From positions 124,282 through 188,281 of the forward strand of contig NZ_QVMT01000004.1 of the NCBI RefSeq assembly GCF_003418935.1: a stretch of 64,000 nt of DNA, in the 5' to 3' direction. This DNA is from Emticicia sp. C21 (lineage in GTDB: Bacteria; Bacteroidota; Bacteroidia; Cytophagales; Spirosomataceae). Below are positions 9,556-18,503 of this stretch, piece after piece. The translations under genes and the position numbers were made by a program. The notes below the pieces were generated by a model that ran no database searches, was not told the DNA's origin, and was given only the letters and a program-made list of their open reading frames with translations. The first letter of the stretch is position 1, and each line of letters starts with the position of its first letter.

Positions 9556-9669
9556 ATGAAGACCAATTACGTAATAGCCACACCAAAGAACAAGAAAAGT
9601 GTAAAGAAATCAGCTTGGCGGGCAATGGTTGTCCGCCTCGCCTACTGGTGGAGGAATCAGTTTAAATGA
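9556..9669 (+). CDS. Candidate 37-residue basic small protein
   Basis: A short open frame begins at ATG 9556 and ends in TGA at 9667-9669, 4 bp from the convergent NtrY-like kinase stop. It encodes 37 residues: MKTNYVIATPKNKKSVKKSA, then a Trp/Arg-rich tail ending in WWRNQFK. The product is strongly basic (about 10 Lys/Arg, no Asp or Glu) with an amphipathic, aromatic C-terminal half, like small nucleic-acid- or membrane-binding peptides. A TATCTTTC element at about 9489-9496 resembles a -7 box. A hairpin (9617-9637) lies inside the frame. Translation is not proven, and I recognise no family. Confidence 0.45.
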   Translation: MKTNYVIATPKNKKSVKKSAWRAMVVRLAYWWRNQFK

Positions 9670-9673
9670 ACTA

Positions 9674-12600
9674 TTATTTCGTTGACGCTAACGGTAAATC
9701 AATAAAAAACGTAGTGCCACGCCCATCTTCGGTTTCAAACCAGATATTTCCTCCTGCATGTTCTACCCCTCGACGAGCCATCGCCAAGCCTAAACCGGAC
9801 CCTCCGATTTTTGTAGTGAAGTTCGGTAAAAATACTTTCTGGCGATGATTTTCGGGTATTCCTGAACCATTATCCTGTATTTCGATGATTACTTTATCTT
9901 CTTCGCTTTTATACAAACGTAGATTAATAATAGGTCTTTTCCCGGCAGGAACCGATTGAATGCCATTAATAATCAGGTTGGTAACTACCCGACTCATGAA
10001 CTGACGGTCGCCCACTACCCATGCTTCTTTTTCTTTAACGTAGGGATTGAGCGCAATCTTTTCATCCTCAGCATATAAATCGGCTGATTTCTGAATCAGT
10101 GGTACCAAATCAAATGTCTCGTTGCGAGGTACAGGCATTTTGGCAAACTCCGAGAATGAGTTAGCAATCTCGCTGATATTATCAATCTGCTCTGTCAAAG
10201 AATTTAAGGCTCTTCCAATACGCTCTTTGGCCTTCGGATTATCAACAACCAACGTGCGTTGTAACTGCTGAATAGATAGCTTCATAGGTGTCAGCGGATT
10301 TTTGATTTCATGCGCCACCTGTTTAGCCATTTCACGCCATGCCGTTTGTTTTTCACTCAACGAAAGTGCTACTTTACTCTCTTCTAGCTTCTTCAACATC
10401 TTGTTGTATTCGCGCATCAAAAGCCCGATTTCATCATCTGAATTCCAGTCTAACCGCTCATGCAATTTATCCAGATTGGTCTTTTTTAGTTTTTGGGCTA
10501 CAATTCTCAACGGATTCGTCAGAACATTCGAAGCAAAATAAGAAATAACTAATAAGATCAGGAACAGCCAGGTAAAGATATTCAGAATAGATGCGACTAC
10601 CTCAGTTACCTGACGGTCTAAAACTGGTTTAGCGTCAAAGAACGGAATACCTATTACACCCAAAGGCTTACTATCCTGCCCCTTGATAATCATATAGGAT
10701 GTTTTATAATTCAGGCTACCCAAGGTCTCTGTCAATAAGGCTTCATTTTCTTTTTCTTCAATAATCCGTCTATAAGCCACCGGATTAATGAAATTTGAAA
10801 TCAAACCATACTCATAAACTAGCGGACGGGTAGTCAGATTAAGTTTGCCATCTAAATTATATAAGTTGATATCCAATTTTGTATCGTGCGCCAGATCATT
10901 TATTTCCTGCTCCAGAAATGCCCTGCTCATACGCTTCTGCGTAAAATTCTCCAATTGCAATTGCACAGTAGACGTAATATTTTTGGTGTTATCCAGATAG
11001 GCTTTCTCCTGATTACTTACAAACGTTGAGTTAATGACACTCAGAGTAATAATTACTACCAAGACCAAAGGTACTAAGAACGCTGCATTGAGATATAGCT
11101 GAATTTTGGTAGAGAAATTCACATTCATATTCCTGAAACTGTACTTCAGGGTATACAACAGCATCACAAATACTATGCAAAGCACCGAAAGCAAAAACAG
11201 GAATGAGAAGTTTGGAAAAACACTCTGCCAAATATGGTATTTAGAAGAAATAACAATCTTGCGCCCATTCTGCCCGATTTTGCCTATATGATTATAGTCA
11301 TTCAACTCAATGCCTTTTTCATACAATTCTTTATTCTCTAATGTCGCAGCAGGTAATTTACGGCTATAATTATAGTTACCTGAGTTGAAAATCAACTGGT
11401 TTTTCTCATCATAAATGGCATAACTATAATTTTTGGTTTCAGGTGTCTGGGCAAACTTTTTATCCATTAACAATTCAGGATAAACACTCTCGGCAAACTC
11501 GTCGCGCAATTTCAACTCAAGCACTACACTCCCTATCGGACTATTATTTTTGCTGACAGGTATAAAAGCTACATATTGCTTAATAAAATTATTGCCTATA
11601 TCATCTATAAAAAATACATTCGGATTATTGGTTTTATACTCAGGCTTTTGGAAGTTTTCCTGATAATAAGCCAGATTATTTACCCCTTCTGATAGGTCCA
11701 GAGATTTGCCGTTTTTATTAAATGCCAGTACATCGGTATCATATCTGTCAAAATATAGATCAAGGTGTTTACTTTTAACAATCTGTTGCGTCTGTTCTCG
11801 AGCCAGGGTTGCTCGTGCCAAAGCAGCACTGATCGCAGTATCTTTTTGTACAGTCTGCACTACCCTCGCCAATAGACCCTCTCCTAATACATCATTTTCT
11901 GCCAGATACTTTTGTCCGAATTTCAGCTTATCATAAAAGTCTTTTTTCTGTTCTTCATGAAAAATGACAAACATGGCTATAAATGCAAATACAAAAGCAC
12001 CTGTAAAAAAATAGATGGTTGTTTTATACTTGAAATTATAGAAGAAGCGTGGGAATCTGTTAATATATACCAACAAGAAATAAAGCCCCACTACTATGTA
12101 TACCCAACGGAATTGATTGATTAAACTAATCACTAATAAACCCACTAACATTCCGGCTAACCAAAGGATTATCCCCATCTTAAAATCTTTATTCAACCTT
12201 AAGAAAAGGCTGCAAAGCAGGTGATTGAATAAGAAAAAGATAATGGACAGAACTACATAAAATAGCAGAGCAGCGATTTTCAATGATGAAAACGAAATGC
12301 TCAGGGCCAGGTCTAATGTAAACTGCGACATCTCGTAGACATTGCACAGGTTTCTGAAAAACAGACCTGTGATGGCAATTGATGTTGCTACCAGTACAAC
12401 TGAGATAATATTCTGTAGTAGCTTCGGTGTCTTAAAAAGTTTGTAGTAAGTATTAGACCGATAGAAGTAAGTAACCAGATAGCCTACTAATAAAAATACC
12501 ACAACGGCATTGAGCAGCATATCGCCAAGTGATGGCGCCAAAGCATTGATGGTTAGGAATTTAGGATTAAAGAGATTCGACTCGTAGACAACGAACGGAA

Positions 12601-13399
12601 TACTATTCGATAGCATCATGAGGCGAATAAAAATCAGATAAGCAGCCAGCAGTGCAAAAGCACGACCAAACTGATGTGCCTTTACCAGGTTAGCAATCCA
12701 TTGGGCTATATAAATACCTAATAAAAGAATGCTGATAGCGAGCAGGAAAAGCGTGTTACTCGGAATATTAGAAGTAGCCAGTTTTTCAAGCTGCGGCGGA
12801 ATGACAGAAAAAAGGAAATGCCCTTTATCATCAGTAATATTCAGAAATGCCTCTTTTGTGGCTTGCTCTGATACATTCTGTGGCTCAGTTGAGAATATTT
12901 TATGATTATACCCATTATGCAGATAATCGTTTTCGTTGTGGAATTTACGATAGAGATTAATTAACGAAAACACCTCCACTATACCACCTTTACTGCCAAA
13001 CTTGATGGCATTAACAATATATTTGCTATTGTCAGTGCTTAATAGTTTGGTTTCGGTATTGCCGGCTAATTCGGGATAGGTAGGCACAAAGCGGTGATCT
13101 GACCAATAAACTAATTGACCATTCTTAAAAATATAATAAGGATAAACCGTTACAGCTTCGAAATTCAGGAAAGTGCTTTCAGGCGCTTTCTGATACTGTG
13201 TTCCTATGCTGAAAAGCTCATCTTTTGACCGTACGATTTCATTCCTTATTCTTTCTCTGATAGCATTTACATAGTGTTCCTTTGATGCCCGGGGGGCATC
13301 TTTCTCAAAAATAAAGAAATTTAGGGCAGCAGTGATTGTAAATACTATGGAGAGAATAAGGAAGAGATGTTTCTTAAATAACTTCAAATCCATGTTCAC
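9674..13399 (-). CDS. NtrY-like membrane sensor histidine kinase
   Basis: A 1241-residue kinase, unusually long. An N-terminal anchor (about 13-30) is followed by an extracytoplasmic sensor, a block of about eight membrane helices (about 210-490), a second extracytoplasmic Cache-like region, two more helices (about 725-800), a third short sensor region and a helix before a HAMP domain (about 960-1010). The HisKA motif is AWREMAKQVAHEIKNPLTP with phospho-acceptor His1030. The HATPase domain has NLIINGIQSV, DNGSGIP and the GSGLGLA box. The H-box wording is that of NtrY-family kinases, whose partner is an NtrX (sigma-54 type) regulator. None is adjacent. It is the second gene of an operon, 46 bp after the IscA-like gene. 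Confidence 0.88.
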   Translation of the reverse strand: MNMDLKLFKKHLFLILSIVFTITAALNFFIFEKDAPRASKEHYVNAIRERIRNEIVRSKDELFSIGTQYQKAPESTFLNFEAVTVYPYYIFKNGQLVYWSDHRFVPTYPELAGNTETKLLSTDNSKYIVNAIKFGSKGGIVEVFSLINLYRKFHNENDYLHNGYNHKIFSTEPQNVSEQATKEAFLNITDDKGHFLFSVIPPQLEKLATSNIPSNTLFLLAISILLLGIYIAQWIANLVKAHQFGRAFALLAAYLIFIRLMMLSNSIPFVVYESNLFNPKFLTINALAPSLGDMLLNAVVVFLLVGYLVTYFYRSNTYYKLFKTPKLLQNIISVVLVATSIAITGLFFRNLCNVYEMSQFTLDLALSISFSSLKIAALLFYVVLSIIFFLFNHLLCSLFLRLNKDFKMGIILWLAGMLVGLLVISLINQFRWVYIVVGLYFLLVYINRFPRFFYNFKYKTTIYFFTGAFVFAFIAMFVIFHEEQKKDFYDKLKFGQKYLAENDVLGEGLLARVVQTVQKDTAISAALARATLAREQTQQIVKSKHLDLYFDRYDTDVLAFNKNGKSLDLSEGVNNLAYYQENFQKPEYKTNNPNVFFIDDIGNNFIKQYVAFIPVSKNNSPIGSVVLELKLRDEFAESVYPELLMDKKFAQTPETKNYSYAIYDEKNQLIFNSGNYNYSRKLPAATLENKELYEKGIELNDYNHIGKIGQNGRKIVISSKYHIWQSVFPNFSFLFLLSVLCIVFVMLLYTLKYSFRNMNVNFSTKIQLYLNAAFLVPLVLVVIITLSVINSTFVSNQEKAYLDNTKNITSTVQLQLENFTQKRMSRAFLEQEINDLAHDTKLDINLYNLDGKLNLTTRPLVYEYGLISNFINPVAYRRIIEEKENEALLTETLGSLNYKTSYMIIKGQDSKPLGVIGIPFFDAKPVLDRQVTEVVASILNIFTWLFLILLVISYFASNVLTNPLRIVAQKLKKTNLDKLHERLDWNSDDEIGLLMREYNKMLKKLEESKVALSLSEKQTAWREMAKQVAHEIKNPLTPMKLSIQQLQRTLVVDNPKAKERIGRALNSLTEQIDNISEIANSFSEFAKMPVPRNETFDLVPLIQKSADLYAEDEKIALNPYVKEKEAWVVGDRQFMSRVVTNLIINGIQSVPAGKRPIINLRLYKSEEDKVIIEIQDNGSGIPENHRQKVFLPNFTTKIGGSGLGLAMARRGVEHAGGNIWFETEDGRGTTFFIDLPLASTK

Positions 13400-13445
13400 C
13401 TATTTATTCTCGGGAAAAATTTAACGAAAACCATGCCAAAAGCAA

Positions 13446-13724
13446 TCAGTCTTTCAGAATTACAAAGCCCAATCCGGCTTCGGTTTGTGTGTAGTCTATC
13501 TTTACGCCTATCAGATACATGAGGTGTTTGCGGTCTATTACTACTTTTACCCCCTCTATATCATATGTTTCGTCCTGTTCAGTCGCTTTATCTAGACCTA
13601 AAAGATAGTTTGCCGAACAAGCGCCTCCTTTAATACCTACCCGTAAGGCATAACCATCAGGAATTTGTGGTGAATTGAGTGTTTTAGTTATTTCTTCTTT
13701 TGCTATTTCGGTAAATACTATCAT
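13446..13724 (-). CDS. HesB/IscA family protein lacking the C-terminal Cys pair
   Basis: A 92-residue protein with the HesB/IscA fold signature: MIVFTEIAKEEI, LRVGIKGGACSANY (Cys36) and VVIDRKHLMYLIGVKIDY. A-type Fe-S carriers ligate the cluster with this Cys and a C-terminal Cys-Gly-Cys, but here the chain ends GLGFVILKD with no second or third cysteine. It may therefore be a non-canonical or degenerate carrier that cannot bind a cluster in the usual way. An upstream Met would add 16 residues, but the start at 13724 fits the family. It is the first gene of an operon with the NtrY-like kinase. Confidence 0.8.
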   Translation of the reverse strand: MIVFTEIAKEEITKTLNSPQIPDGYALRVGIKGGACSANYLLGLDKATEQDETYDIEGVKVVIDRKHLMYLIGVKIDYTQTEAGLGFVILKD

Positions 13725-13776
13725 CTGGTTCGGCAACGTTATTCCCACATAGCAACAAAAATAATCACACATTCAT

Positions 13777-13808
13777 TACATTAGCTAATAGACTAATGTA
13801 TAATTTTG
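13777..13808 (+). promoter_or_regulatory. Palindromic operator abutting a -7 box
   Basis: The 8-bp arms TACATTAG and CTAATGTA (13777-13784 and 13793-13800) with an 8-bp spacer run directly into TAATTTTG (13801-13808), a match to the Bacteroidota -7 consensus. A dimeric repressor or activator bound here would control the membrane-anchored coiled-coil gene starting at 13838, and perhaps the divergent IscA-like/kinase operon starting at 13724. Confidence 0.5.
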
Positions 13809-13837
13809 CATCACAAAATTCTGAAAAAAGAAATCCA

Positions 13838-14362
13838 ATGGCCTTAGTGACCGAATTATTGAAGATTCTTATCCCTGCAGCGGCAGTTTTATATGGTATG
13901 TACCTCACTGTTCAGACCTTTTTACAAAAGCAGTTTGAACAAAAACAATTAGAGATTAAGCAAAAAAATACGGAGCTTGTTACACCCTTACGTTTACAGG
14001 CCTACGAGCGTATGACGCTTTTCCTGGAACGTATTACGCCTAATAACCTATTGGTAAGATTAGGCAATAGTGGTATGCAGGTACTTGATTTTCAGCAATT
14101 ATTATTAAGAGAAATCAGAGAAGAGTTCAACCATAATCTTTCACAGCAAGTTTATCTTTCACATGAAGCCTGGGAGAAAATCCGTCAGGCTATGAATGAC
14201 GTAGTAACTTTATTGAATACCTCAGCCAAAGATTTAGCTACTGATGCCCCTGCTATTGATTTATCCAAAAAAGTATTTGAACGGGTAATCACCGAAAACA
14301 AACAGCCTACTACTGATGCCCTCAAATTCTTGAAAGAGGAAATTCAGACCATGTTTATGTAG
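13838..14362 (+). CDS. Conserved membrane-anchored coiled-coil protein (hypothetical)
   Basis: A 174-residue protein with one N-terminal membrane helix (about 8-25, ILIPAAAVLYGMYLTV) and then a long Gln/Lys/Glu-rich helix (FLQKQFEQKQLEIKQKNTE) suggestive of a coiled coil. A helical domain follows with LRLQAYERMTLFLERI, FNHNLSQQVYLSHEAW and a C-terminal DALKFLKEEIQTMF. The layout resembles an uncharacterised Bacteroidota family with cytoplasmic helical tails, and I know no function for it. The ATG at 13838 is chosen because it follows the TAATTTTG box at a sensible distance. Its stop overlaps the convergent DUF421 gene by 8 bp. Confidence 0.65.
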   Translation: MALVTELLKILIPAAAVLYGMYLTVQTFLQKQFEQKQLEIKQKNTELVTPLRLQAYERMTLFLERITPNNLLVRLGNSGMQVLDFQQLLLREIREEFNHNLSQQVYLSHEAWEKIRQAMNDVVTLLNTSAKDLATDAPAIDLSKKVFERVITENKQPTTDALKFLKEEIQTMFM

Positions 14363-14939
14363 TTGCATTAGGTTTCTGCAAGGTTTTGTGAATACGTTTC
14401 CGGCGTGATTTTGTTTTAAAATCATCGGTCAATACACTTATATTACCATCAACTTCAAGCATGGCTAAATCAACGTCTTCAATTCTTTCAACGCCATGTT
14501 CTCTGATAGCAGCCTCCAGTTCGGCATGGCTAAAACCTGCTATTATCAGGTTTTTCTCTTGTATCGCACCGTTATAAATAAGCATAACGGGTTGCCCCTG
14601 TATAAGCCTGCCTATAGAGTCGTATCGGCCTATCAGTTTTTTCAGCACAAAATTGGCAATAAATAAACCTCCGGCTGCTGTGAGCCCACCGACTAATGAA
14701 TTATCCGGGCCTACCATGGCATTTTGCACAGCATTGCTGATGAGCAGGATAAAAACCAGGTCGATAACCGATAGCTGGGCTAGTTCTCTTTTACCAAAGA
14801 GTCTGATAGCTCCAATCATAAATAAGTAAACGGCTACAGCACGTAACATGAGGCCTAAATAATAATCCATATCCTGATAAATACGTATAGTCTTGTTCAA
14901 ATTTAATGAAACTTTTGTATCAGAAAAATTAATATTCAT
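14355..14939 (-). CDS. DUF421 (YetF-like) membrane protein
   Basis: A 194-residue protein. After a short N-terminal stretch come three membrane helices (about 28-105), with the DUF421 hallmark RLFGKRELAQLSVIDLVFILLISNAVQNAM. A cytoplasmic domain follows with GQPVMLIYNGAI, the helix HAELEAAIREHGVERIEDVDLAMLE and VDGNISVL. Family members such as Bacillus YetF/YdfS are inner-membrane proteins of unclear function, sometimes linked to spore or stress physiology. Start candidates are the Met at 14939 or the Met just before DYYLGL (about 14870). The 3' end overlaps the convergent neighbour by 8 bp, and the 5' side is divergent from the ECF sigma gene. Confidence 0.82.
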   Translation of the reverse strand: MNINFSDTKVSLNLNKTIRIYQDMDYYLGLMLRAVAVYLFMIGAIRLFGKRELAQLSVIDLVFILLISNAVQNAMVGPDNSLVGGLTAAGGLFIANFVLKKLIGRYDSIGRLIQGQPVMLIYNGAIQEKNLIIAGFSHAELEAAIREHGVERIEDVDLAMLEVDGNISVLTDDFKTKSRRKRIHKTLQKPNATT

Positions 14940-15064
14940 AGCTACCCGAAAGTGCCATTCTTGTCTCTCATGTATTGCTTTTTGTCGCATTTTTCACTAA
15001 CGTTGGGTATTATTTACAGGTAGAACGCAACCACCGCGCAGTTTTTTTCGTATTCAAATCAGTT

Positions 15065-15649
15065 ATGGTAAATCATTTGCCTGATAGTCCGGAAGAATTA
15101 TTGATTGCAAGCTTAAAGGGTGACCGAAAAAGCCAGGAAAGGCTTTATAGGCTATTCTATGGCTTTGCAATGGGGGTTTGTTTACGTTATAACCAGAATC
15201 GTGAAGAAGCGTTAGAAATTGTGAACGATAGCTTTATGAAAGTGTTCACCAAAGGAGAGCAATACGATGCCAGCGGGCGGCACTCATCCTACCCTTTCAA
15301 GGCATGGTTTAGAAGAATTATCGTCAACACAGCGTTAGATTATTACCGGAGCCAACAAAAACACTATTTCCACGAAAATCTCAATGAAGCATACGACGTT
15401 TCTTCAACTGAAAGTAATGCTTTGAGTCAACTGAATCATGACGAACTACTGGAACTTGTAAAGAGATTACCATCGGGCTATAAAATGGTATTCAATTTGT
15501 TTGTAATTGATGGGTTTTCGCACGAAGAGATAGCGCAGCAATTACAAATTTCAGTAGGAACATCAAAATCAAATTTATCACGCGCACGAGAAGCACTCCG
15601 AAAAATGATTATGAAAATTGAAGGTGCATTGACTGACAACAAAAATTAG
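15065..15649 (+). CDS. ECF-type RNA polymerase sigma factor
   Basis: A 194-residue sigma-70 family factor with only regions 2 and 4. Region 2 (about 20-95) has LYRLFYGFAMGVCLRY, EALEIVNDSFMKVF and FKAWFRRIIVNTALDYYR. Region 4 (about 130-185) has LPSGYKMVFNLFVIDGFSHE and the HTH EIAQQLQISVGTSKSNLSRA. The start at 15065 (MVNHLPDS) matches the family length. A longer frame from 14975 would overlap the divergent DUF421 gene. The next gene, 32 bp downstream, encodes a membrane protein with the N-terminal pattern of the proteins that accompany such sigma factors in Bacteroidota, so the pair probably forms one envelope-signalling unit. Confidence 0.9.
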   Translation: MVNHLPDSPEELLIASLKGDRKSQERLYRLFYGFAMGVCLRYNQNREEALEIVNDSFMKVFTKGEQYDASGRHSSYPFKAWFRRIIVNTALDYYRSQQKHYFHENLNEAYDVSSTESNALSQLNHDELLELVKRLPSGYKMVFNLFVIDGFSHEEIAQQLQISVGTSKSNLSRAREALRKMIMKIEGALTDNKN

Positions 15650-15681
15650 CAGGTTTCTGTATCAGAAGCCGTTTTTATAAA

Positions 15682-17343
15682 ATGAGCAAAAACCTACATG
15701 ATTTATCAGATGACGAGTTTGATGACCTTTTCAGAGATTCTGCTGAAAAGTCTGACATCGGCTTCGAACCTGATGCATGGAACAAAATGAGTCAAAAACT
15801 TGATGCGGCTTCTTTGCCTCCATCAAGTCAGGGTAAAGGAGGCAATCCACTGACGAAGTGGGGTTTGCCTGCAGTAGTTGTGTTGTTACTGCTGATTACA
15901 GGAACTTATTTCTTTTTAAGAAAACCATCAGACGCAGTAACGAAAATAAAAGGAGATACTAAAGAAAATCCGGTAAAGCAAACAGATAAGGTCGTAGAAA
16001 AAGATGTAGCAACACACAAAGTAGATACAGAGAACCCCGAAAATGCCAAAGAAACTACTATACAAAATGATACAGATAAAGTAGTTGCTCCAGATAGTAA
16101 GGAAAGCACTAAAAAGGCCAATGAAACATTAAAATCTACTGATAATACAACCGCTAAAGCGGAAAAAGTTGTTTCTCTGAAAGCTAAGCAAATGCAAGAG
16201 AATAGCAAGACAGATATAGCTGCAAAAGCAAATGTAACCAGGCAAGAAGAGACTCACCCTCTGGGAAGTGAAAGAAGAACAAAAATTATATCATCAGATA
16301 AAAAAACTACCGAAAATACTAAAACTAATGGTTATAAAGTAAATAAAAAATCCTCTGATGGGTCTACTCCTGCAAATGAAACAAATGCAGTAATTGCTAA
16401 AGATAGAATTGAAGCAAAATCTCAATTACCTATAATATCAGAGAAAGAAGAGAATAATAGTATAGGCAAAACTAACAAGCAACCATCTGCATTAAGAGAC
16501 ACAAGAACTGCCAATAATCAAAAAGCGGATGAAATCAACTCTTCCAATACTGTTAATAATGATTTGAAAACCGTGGTTCAAAGTCGGGCTTCAACAATAG
16601 ATTCAGCCGCTACAATTGAAAAAACGCAATGGGCATCTGTGAATGCACTGTCACCAGTCATACATTTGTATGATATAGGCTTGAAACTGCCAGATGTTCA
16701 ATTTGAATCGCCTGATCTTGCACCTGTAATAATGCCAAGGACAAATACTGCATTTAAAAGAGGATTAAATATACGTTTAGCTATATCTCCAGATTTGAGC
16801 TTTATTCCTTCAAACAAAATATTTAAAGTAGGTAATAACTGGGCGGCTATTCTGGAATATCGTTTTAATAATCGCATGAGCATCCAAACAGGTGTCATTC
16901 GTTCGATGAAGTACTATGGTGCATTGCCAAGCCAATATGAATGGAACGCTTACTGGACAATGCCATCGCCTCTGAAAGACATTGATGCAACCTGTAAAAT
17001 GCTCGATATTCCGCTTAATTTGAGATATGATATTTCACAAAAACCCAATAGTCGCTGGTTTGTAAGTGGTGGATTTACCAGTTATATAATGTTAAAGGAA
17101 GTATATCGTTATAACTATGAAAATCCTTATGACCCGAATATTAAGCGCAAAAGTTGGGAGGGCAAAACCGGAGCGTATCCATTTAGCGTACTAAACCTGT
17201 CAGTCGGATACGAAAGACAACTTTTCAGACGTTTAACTTTCCAGGCAGAACCCTTTTATAAAGCACCTTTAGGAAAAGTAGGTTATGGAAAAGTTCGTTT
17301 AGCTACAGCTGGTATATTTTTCTCTGTAAAATATCCTTTTTAA
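15682..17343 (+). CDS. Sigma-factor-linked membrane protein with C-terminal beta-barrel-like domain
   Basis: A 553-residue protein. An acidic cytoplasmic N-terminus (LSDDEFDDLFRDSAEK, then FEPDAWNKMSQKLD) precedes one membrane helix (about 61-79). A long, low-complexity, Lys/Thr/Glu/Asn-rich linker follows (about 85-310), then a C-terminal domain (about 345-553) of alternating hydrophobic strands with an aromatic terminal residue, in the manner of outer-membrane beta-barrel proteins. A single chain could thus link the inner membrane to the outer membrane through the periplasmic linker. The N-terminus resembles anti-sigma or regulator partners encoded beside ECF factors in Bacteroidota. Its role as an anti-sigma factor is inference. 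Confidence 0.7.
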   Translation: MSKNLHDLSDDEFDDLFRDSAEKSDIGFEPDAWNKMSQKLDAASLPPSSQGKGGNPLTKWGLPAVVVLLLLITGTYFFLRKPSDAVTKIKGDTKENPVKQTDKVVEKDVATHKVDTENPENAKETTIQNDTDKVVAPDSKESTKKANETLKSTDNTTAKAEKVVSLKAKQMQENSKTDIAAKANVTRQEETHPLGSERRTKIISSDKKTTENTKTNGYKVNKKSSDGSTPANETNAVIAKDRIEAKSQLPIISEKEENNSIGKTNKQPSALRDTRTANNQKADEINSSNTVNNDLKTVVQSRASTIDSAATIEKTQWASVNALSPVIHLYDIGLKLPDVQFESPDLAPVIMPRTNTAFKRGLNIRLAISPDLSFIPSNKIFKVGNNWAAILEYRFNNRMSIQTGVIRSMKYYGALPSQYEWNAYWTMPSPLKDIDATCKMLDIPLNLRYDISQKPNSRWFVSGGFTSYIMLKEVYRYNYENPYDPNIKRKSWEGKTGAYPFSVLNLSVGYERQLFRRLTFQAEPFYKAPLGKVGYGKVRLATAGIFFSVKYPF

Positions 17344-17391
17344 ACCGTGAGTTGGTATATTAATTGCTATTTTTGATTAAAAAATCATATT

Positions 17392-17946
17392 ATGAAAAAT
17401 ATTCTCTTATTAATAATATTTATTGCAGGAACTTATACCACGTTTGCTCAGGAAAGCAACGCATCTAAGGCAACAAAAGAAATACAGTGGATAAGTCTGC
17501 AGGAGGCCTACAATCGCACCCAGAAAGAGCCGCGTAAAACTATCATTGATGTCTATACGGCATGGTGTGGCTGGTGTAAAGTGATGGATAGAGAAACTTA
17601 CACTAACCCAGATGTAATTGATTACCTGAACAAAAACTATTACATGGTAAAGTTGGACGCGGAAACACGTCAGGAAATAGTAGTAGGAGGCGTGAAGTAC
17701 GGGTTTGACGAGAAAAGTAATACTAATCAAGCAGCAATTGCCTTACTTCAGGGTAAACTGAGTTATCCGACAACGGTCTTCTTAGATGCCCAATACAATA
17801 TGATTCAGCCTTTACCTGGTTACCTCGACGCAAAGGCGTTTCATCAGATTATCACTTTTATTGGTGGCGATAGTTACAAAAAAGAGTCATTCGAGCAGTA
17901 CAAAGAAGGTACTTATAAAGAAGCCTTCAAAGTTACTAAGTTATAA
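17392..17946 (+). CDS. Exported thioredoxin-like protein
   Basis: A 184-residue protein with a signal peptide (about 1-19, ending TTFAQ) and a thioredoxin fold of the DUF255/Thioredoxin_7 type. The active site is AWCGWCK, the cis-Pro is in LSYPTTVF, and the strand/helix order is normal. It should act as a periplasmic thiol-disulfide oxidoreductase, probably a reductase. A TATTTTTG box (17368-17375) lies 17 bp before the ATG. About 700 bp downstream lies a decayed copy of its 3' half, evidence of an old duplication. It follows the sigma/membrane-protein pair and may be read through from it. Confidence 0.85.
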   Translation: MKNILLLIIFIAGTYTTFAQESNASKATKEIQWISLQEAYNRTQKEPRKTIIDVYTAWCGWCKVMDRETYTNPDVIDYLNKNYYMVKLDAETRQEIVVGGVKYGFDEKSNTNQAAIALLQGKLSYPTTVFLDAQYNMIQPLPGYLDAKAFHQIITFIGGDSYKKESFEQYKEGTYKEAFKVTKL

Positions 17947-18017
17947 CTACTTAATAAAAAGCAGGAAAGTAATGATGATACTACCAATTAGTTCCTAATA
18001 TGAGAATATTTAGGAGC

Positions 18018-18503
18018 TTATCCTATATCTATAGGATTGGTATTAATTTTTAAATTTTCGATACTCCAATCAATACCTTTTATTATGTTTTTGATATCAT
18101 ATTGAAGTAGAAAATTTTCATCTTTTTCCCATTCAATTTTTTGTAAATCTTCATTCGTCATATCAGTAGTAATATTACATCCACAAATCTGTTGTGTGTG
18201 TGTTTTTGTGATTTTTGTATACATTCTACCTTTGAAATTAAATTTTTCAATACAAAACGCAGAGATATATTGGTCAGATAAGTCATAAACAATAAAAATC
18301 TCTGAACTATCACTCATCACCACACTTTTCCAATGCTTTAGTAACTCATGGAATATTTCTTTTACTGATAGTCTATAATTATTTTCGCTATTCCGTTCAA
18401 TCTTAAGAAAATCGGCAATATAATAGAAATCGACTTTTTCAACAGATTTTTCAGTTATTACTAAAATATCCGTTGTTTGGAAGTCCAGTAAAAATCTTAT
18501 CAT
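18018..18503 (-). CDS. Hypothetical protein, lineage-specific
   Basis: A 161-residue soluble protein that I do not recognise. It is A+T-rich in codon choice, acidic, and predicted to be alpha/beta mixed (VEKVDFYYIADFLKIER, EIFHELLKHWKSVV, EIFIVYDLSDQY). Its two cysteines lie close together (QICGCNI). The size, acidity and patchy position would suit an orphan immunity-type protein of a polymorphic toxin cassette, but nothing proves this. Its start overlaps the stop of an upstream same-strand frame by 4 bp (ATGA), as in translationally coupled pairs. The gene lies between the thioredoxin-like gene and its decayed duplicate. Confidence 0.5.
   Translation of the reverse strand: MIRFLLDFQTTDILVITEKSVEKVDFYYIADFLKIERNSENNYRLSVKEIFHELLKHWKSVVMSDSSEIFIVYDLSDQYISAFCIEKFNFKGRMYTKITKTHTQQICGCNITTDMTNEDLQKIEWEKDENFLLQYDIKNIIKGIDWSIENLKINTNPIDIG

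Noticed and set aside
9617-9637. A hairpin as a terminator for the NtrY-like kinase
   Set aside because: The stem (one G.T pair) has no T run on either strand and lies within the candidate small gene.
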